From Actinomycetota bacterium (GTDB lineage Bacteria > Actinomycetota > Actinomycetes > S36-B12), in the NCBI GenBank assembly GCA_009702725.1, contig WLHM01000027.1, positions 1-9,586 of the forward strand: 9,586 nt of DNA, read 5' to 3'. Under the pieces are notes generated by a model. The model saw nothing but the letters and a program-made list of their open reading frames with translations. It had not been told where the DNA came from and did no database searches. The position numbers and the translations under genes were made by a program. Every line of letters starts with the position of its first letter. Position 1 is the stretch's first letter. This document shows positions 6,130 to 9,586 of this stretch, piece by piece.

Positions 6130-7007
6130 CGAGATACCCCTTTCTGGATGGCCAACTGTTCGGTCTCGACCACGGTGTCAATGAGCCCGGCGACCATCGC
6201 TGGCCATTGCAAGGGTACGTCGTGGACTGCACCTTGCCAACGTTGGAGTCGAATGCTGGGGGTGGCGGCCACCCGCGCGAGCGCCCCCTTGGGTAGCTCC
6301 ATGCCTTCACTTTCACATAGGACCGTCCAGATCGGGCAATCGATAGTTCTTAGGTCAAAGTCAACTGGGTAATCCAATAGCCCGGCAAGAACGCGCAGGT
6401 GGCGCTCAAGACCTATGGTGCTGCCAAACAGGCCTTCAGCCCTCGGACTAAATGTTGGTTCAAGTGCAGCGCGAGTCTCGTCGGACCACCAAGTGGCCAT
6501 CGGCCCTGATTCGAGCATTTGCCAAAGCTCATTCGATGTCAGCGCCAATTGCGGTGGGTGCAGCTGTTCTAAAGTTGCCTCCCGCCCAATTGATTCTGCC
6601 AAATCCGCTGGACCCCAAAGCCCACCGTCGATAAGTGCAATTGCTCTGACTAAATCGGGGTATTCCGCTGCCGCGCTGATGGCGACCCATGCCCCCCATG
6701 AATGCCCAACCACAATTACCTGATCCCACCCCAGAGCAGTGCAGATCTCGGCCACGTCAAGGGCACAACGGGGGATAGTGAACTCTAAATTCAGTGGTAC
6801 ATCAGACCGACCGTGACCGCGTTGATCAAGTGCGGCCACTGTGCCGGATCTCATACGGTTAACTACCGGAGCCCAAAACTGGCCTTGCTGTGACAGCCCA
6901 TGAAGTAGAAGTACTGGGATCTCAGATTCACTCGACGTCCGCCAAAGTCGAAGGGTCAGTTCAGCGCCGTCAGAAACTTCAATGACTTTTAGCTCCGGCG
7001 CCGACAT
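6126..7007 (-). CDS. Alpha/beta-hydrolase fold protein, substrate unknown
   Basis: A 293-residue alpha/beta hydrolase. LLLHGLSQQGQFW (HG at 36-37) is the oxyanion-hole loop, DQRGHGRSD (61-69) the conserved turn after beta 4, and VVGHSWGAW the nucleophile elbow with Ser103. His262 in GAVHDVPLQWP is the likely catalytic histidine. The acid may be Asp127 or one of the Glu residues near 232-234, which is less certain. No signal peptide is seen, so it is probably cytoplasmic. The frame stays open upstream to an ATG at 7118, and another ATG lies at 7052. The start at 7007 was preferred because the fold begins just after it, the longer version overlaps metH by 68 bp, and TAGCCT at 7020-7015 fits a leaderless promoter. 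It is coupled to the PAC2 gene by TTGA. Esterase, peptidase and lactonase cannot be told apart here. Confidence 0.85.
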   Translation of the reverse strand: MSAPELKVIEVSDGAELTLRLWRTSSESEIPVLLLHGLSQQGQFWAPVVNRMRSGTVAALDQRGHGRSDVPLNLEFTIPRCALDVAEICTALGWDQVIVVGHSWGAWVAISAAAEYPDLVRAIALIDGGLWGPADLAESIGREATLEQLHPPQLALTSNELWQMLESGPMATWWSDETRAALEPTFSPRAEGLFGSTIGLERHLRVLAGLLDYPVDFDLRTIDCPIWTVLCESEGMELPKGALARVAATPSIRLQRWQGAVHDVPLQWPAMVAGLIDTVVETEQLAIQKGVSR

Positions 7008-7020
7008 GTTGTAAAGGCTA
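7007..7020 (-). promoter_or_regulatory. Candidate leaderless -10 element for the hydrolase/PAC2 unit
   Basis: On the minus strand TAGCCT (7020-7015) matches TANNNT and ends 7 nt before the ATG at 7007. No ribosome-binding site is visible. It also supports choosing the 7007 start over the longer alternatives. No -35 match was found. Confidence 0.35.
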
Positions 7021-7035
7021 CCGGGTAATGCTCGG

Positions 7036-7051
7036 TATGATTCGGCGATCA
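7036..7051 (+). promoter_or_regulatory. Candidate leaderless -10 element for metH
   Basis: TATGAT (7036-7041) matches TATAAT at 5 of 6 positions and ends 9 nt before the metH ATG at 7051, so transcription should start on or within about 3 nt of the start codon. No purine-rich ribosome site and no -35 match are visible. The gap is too short for the cobalamin or SAM riboswitch often found ahead of methionine genes. Confidence 0.45.
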
Positions 7052-7057
7052 TGATCG
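7046..7057. repeat. 12-bp perfect palindrome across the metH start codon
   Basis: CGATCATGATCG reads the same on both strands and is centred on the metH ATG. It also places an ATG on the minus strand at 7052 in the hydrolase frame. It may be an operator or simply a by-product of the first codons. Confidence 0.5.
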
Positions 7058-9586
7058 AAACTCTGCGACAAGCCCTCGCAACCCGTGTGGTGGTAGCCGA
7101 TGGGGCAATGGGCACCATGTTGCAAGCGGCTGACCCAAGCCTTGATGACTTTCAGGGCTATGAGGGATGCAATGAGATATTGAATGTGACCCGCCCCGAG
7201 GTGGTTGCCAGCATCCACGATGAGTACTTCCAGGTTGGTGTTGACGCCGTCGAGACCAACACTTTTGGGGCGAACTTCGCGAACCTTGGCGAGTATGACA
7301 TTTCAGATCGAATCTATGAATTAGCGCGGGCCGGAACCGAGATTGCGCGCGAAGTAGCCGACGGCTGGTCTACCCCCGATCGCCCACGCTGGGTGCTCGG
7401 CTCGGTGGGTCCGGGTACCAAACTTCCGTCCCTTGGTCACGCTCCATTTGCGCTCTTGCGCGATGCGTACCAAACCCAAGCCGCAGCGCTGATTGACGGC
7501 GGCGCAGATGCGATTTTGATTGAAACCGCACAGGACTTGCTGCAAGCCAAGGCCGCGGTGATAGGTGCAAAGCGAGCAATAGCCGTAAGTGGCAAAGACA
7601 TAGTCATGATTGCTCAAATGACAGTCGAAACCACCGGCACGATGCTGCTTGGCACTGAGATTGGTGCAGCGCTGACAGCCCTTGAGCCCCTTAAAATCGA
7701 CATGATCGGCCTTAACTGCGCCACCGGGCCAACTGAGATGAGCGAGCACTTACGTACGCTCTCAAAGACCTCGCCGCTTTGGCTCTCGTGCATGCCGAAT
7801 GCAGGGCTCCCCGTGTTGGCAGCAGGTGGTGCTCACTACCCGCTGTCACCTAGTGAGTTGGCCGACGCCCACGATACTTTCACGGCTGAATTCGGGCTTA
7901 ATTTGGTCGGTGGTTGCTGTGGCACCACCCCCGAGCACCTGCGGCACGTAGTAGATCGCGTCCGCGGCCGTGAACTCAAACCACGCAATCCGCATTTCGA
8001 AGCGAGCTCCTCTTCGCTTTATCAAGCGGTTCCCTTTCGACAAGACACCACCTACTTAACCATCGGTGAGCGCACAAATGCCAATGGTTCAAAGGCGTTT
8101 CGAGATGCAATGTTGGACGAGAATTGGGATAACTGCGTTGACATTGCACGAGCTCAAATCCGTGACGGGGCTCACGTCCTTGACGTCTGCATTGACTATG
8201 TTGGTCGTGACGGCGTAGCCGATATGAAGAATCTCGCTAGCCGATTCGCTACCGCTTCAACGCTGCCACTCATGCTCGACTCAACCGAGGCTGCGGTTGT
8301 TGAGGCGGGCCTCGAGATGCTAGGTGGGCGCGCCATTGTCAATTCGGTTAATTACGAGGATGGCGACGGACCAGAGTCCCGTTTTGGGAAAATCATGCCT
8401 CTAGTTCAAGAGCATGGCGCCTCGGTAGTGGCATTGACAATTGACGAAGAAGGTCAGGCCCGAACAGCTGAATGGAAGGTTCGAGTTGCCGACAGGCTAA
8501 TCAAGGACCTCACCATCAATTGGGGGATGAGCGTTGAGTCGATCCTCGTCGACACGCTCACCTTTCCGATTGCTACAGGCCAAGAGGAAACTCGTCGTGA
8601 CGGCATGGAAACCATTGAAGCAATAAGAACCCTGAAGACCATGTACCCAACAGTGCAGACCACCCTTGGGCTTTCCAACGTCTCCTTCGGCCTGAACCCG
8701 GCCGCACGACAGGTACTTAATTCGGTGTTCTTGCACGAGTGTGTTGAAGCGGGTTTGGATTCGGCAATTGTGCATGCGTCAAAGATCTTGCCAATGAGTC
8801 GCATCCCCGATGAGCAACGCGCCGTGGCCCTGGACCTGGTTTATGACCGCCGCCGCTACGACGAAAACAACGTGGTGAGCTACGACCCACTGCAGCGTTA
8901 CTTAGAACTATTTGATGGGGTTGAGGCGAAGTCGAGCGCTGAGACCCGGGCCCAAGAGCTTGCTGCCTTGCCACTTTTTGAAAGACTTGAGCGCCGAATC
9001 ATCGATGGTGAGAGAAACGGCCTCGAAGTTGATCTCGACGAAGCACTGCTTGATCGTCCGGCTTTAGAGATCGTCAACGACACCCTTCTTTCAGGGATGA
9101 AGACAGTCGGTGATTTATTTGCCTCGGGCGAGATGCAATTGCCATTCGTGCTGCAGAGTGCGGAAGTCATGAAGACCGCGGTTGCCTATCTTGAGCCCCA
9201 CATGGATAAAGCTGATGAGTCGGGTAAAGGCACAATGGTGCTAGCGACCGTCAAGGGCGACGTGCACGACATCGGCAAGAACCTTGTAGACATCATTTTG
9301 ACTAATAACGGTTACAACGTTGTCAATATCGGCATCAAACAACCAATCTCAGCCATTCTTGAGGCAGCTGACCAGAATTCGGCCGATGCAATTGGCATGA
9401 GTGGGTTGCTCGTGAAGAGCACTGTAATCATGCGTGAAAACCTTGAAGAGATGAATGCAAGAGGTATTGCCAATCGCTACCCGGTTCTTCTTGGTGGCGC
9501 GGCCCTCACCCGGGCCTATGTTGAACAAGATCTAGGTGACATTTACCAGGGCGATGTGCGCTATGCGCGAGACGCATTCGAAGGCC
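7051..9586 (+). CDS. metH: Cobalamin-dependent methionine synthase, 5' part (runs off the window)
   Basis: MetH transfers the methyl group of 5-methyltetrahydrofolate to homocysteine through enzyme-bound cobalamin, giving methionine and tetrahydrofolate in the cytoplasm. The frame is open to the window end, with 845 codons visible of an expected 1150-1230. Domains in order: homocysteine-binding barrel (about 10-300), with zinc ligands Cys223 (GLNCATGP) and Cys289/Cys290 (GGCCGTTPEH); pterin-binding barrel from GERTN at 339 to about 600; helical cap of the B12 module (about 643-715); and the Rossmann B12 domain with DVHDIG, where His739 is the axial cobalt ligand (E. coli His759), followed by GMSGLLVKST. 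The end of the B12 domain and the AdoMet-dependent reactivation domain lie beyond the window. The ATG at 7051 is supported by the family N-terminus (VADGAMGTML) and a well-placed -10 box. It is divergent from the hydrolase gene. Confidence 0.97.
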   Translation, partial: MIETLRQALATRVVVADGAMGTMLQAADPSLDDFQGYEGCNEILNVTRPEVVASIHDEYFQVGVDAVETNTFGANFANLGEYDISDRIYELARAGTEIAREVADGWSTPDRPRWVLGSVGPGTKLPSLGHAPFALLRDAYQTQAAALIDGGADAILIETAQDLLQAKAAVIGAKRAIAVSGKDIVMIAQMTVETTGTMLLGTEIGAALTALEPLKIDMIGLNCATGPTEMSEHLRTLSKTSPLWLSCMPNAGLPVLAAGGAHYPLSPSELADAHDTFTAEFGLNLVGGCCGTTPEHLRHVVDRVRGRELKPRNPHFEASSSSLYQAVPFRQDTTYLTIGERTNANGSKAFRDAMLDENWDNCVDIARAQIRDGAHVLDVCIDYVGRDGVADMKNLASRFATASTLPLMLDSTEAAVVEAGLEMLGGRAIVNSVNYEDGDGPESRFGKIMPLVQEHGASVVALTIDEEGQARTAEWKVRVADRLIKDLTINWGMSVESILVDTLTFPIATGQEETRRDGMETIEAIRTLKTMYPTVQTTLGLSNVSFGLNPAARQVLNSVFLHECVEAGLDSAIVHASKILPMSRIPDEQRAVALDLVYDRRRYDENNVVSYDPLQRYLELFDGVEAKSSAETRAQELAALPLFERLERRIIDGERNGLEVDLDEALLDRPALEIVNDTLLSGMKTVGDLFASGEMQLPFVLQSAEVMKTAVAYLEPHMDKADESGKGTMVLATVKGDVHDIGKNLVDIILTNNGYNVVNIGIKQPISAILEAADQNSADAIGMSGLLVKSTVIMRENLEEMNARGIANRYPVLLGGAALTRAYVEQDLGDIYQGDVRYARDAFEG

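Noticed and set aside
7008..7118. N-terminal extension of the hydrolase to ATG at 7052 or 7118
   Set aside because: The extra residues precede the fold and show no domain. The longest form overlaps metH by 68 bp, and the TANNNT box is correctly placed only for the 7007 start. The 7052 start remains a minor possibility.
8454..9170. Minus-strand open frames of 85-116 codons opposite metH
   Set aside because: metH is continuous and conserved through this region; these are antisense shadows without domains or start signals.

Overview
The window reads as a stretch of actinobacterial chromosome. Evidence for this is a complete mycothiol ligase gene (mshC), two protein families known mainly from Actinobacteria (DUF3090 and the SCO1664 family), GTG and TTG starts, and several genes whose only upstream signal is a TANNNT box placed for leaderless transcription. 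Base composition looks to be in the mid-50s % GC by eye. That is lower than Streptomyces or Mycobacterium and would fit one of the less GC-rich, perhaps aquatic, Actinomycetes. No genus can be named from this sequence alone.

Layout, left to right. (1) Positions 1-1277, + strand: the 3' part of a DUF3090 gene, ATGA-coupled to an SCO1664-family gene with a phosphoinositide-kinase-like catalytic loop. The end of this unit carries a perfect 12-bp inverted repeat and then a U-tract hairpin. (2) 1327-2571, +: mshC, with a probable leaderless promoter of its own. (3) 2563-3603, -: a short-type 6-phosphogluconate dehydrogenase, ending in a 9-bp overlap with mshC. (4) 3665-5281, +: glucose-6-phosphate isomerase, divergent from gnd across 61 bp that contain a 16-bp inverted repeat. 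(5) 7007-5278, -: an alpha/beta hydrolase coupled by a TTGA overlap to a PAC2-family gene. (6) 7051 to the window end, +: metH, cut off inside its cobalamin domain and divergent from the hydrolase across 43 bp.

The DUF3090 / SCO1664 / mshC / PAC2 / metH set resembles, from memory, the neighbourhood of mshC in mycobacteria and relatives. Here the two sugar-phosphate genes (gnd, pgi) lie inside it. MshC joins cysteine to GlcN-inositol in making mycothiol, the actinobacterial low-molecular-weight thiol. Gnd and Pgi act on 6-phosphogluconate and glucose 6-phosphate, and MetH makes methionine from homocysteine. A common theme of sulfur and redox metabolism is plausible but is inference.

Coding density is very high: the only gaps are 49, 61 and 43 bp. 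No tRNA, rRNA, CRISPR array, insertion sequence, prophage gene or riboswitch was seen. The region is mostly housekeeping. The least understood part is the DUF3090/SCO1664 pair, and the most interesting non-coding structure is in the three small gaps and at the 3' end of the SCO1664 gene.
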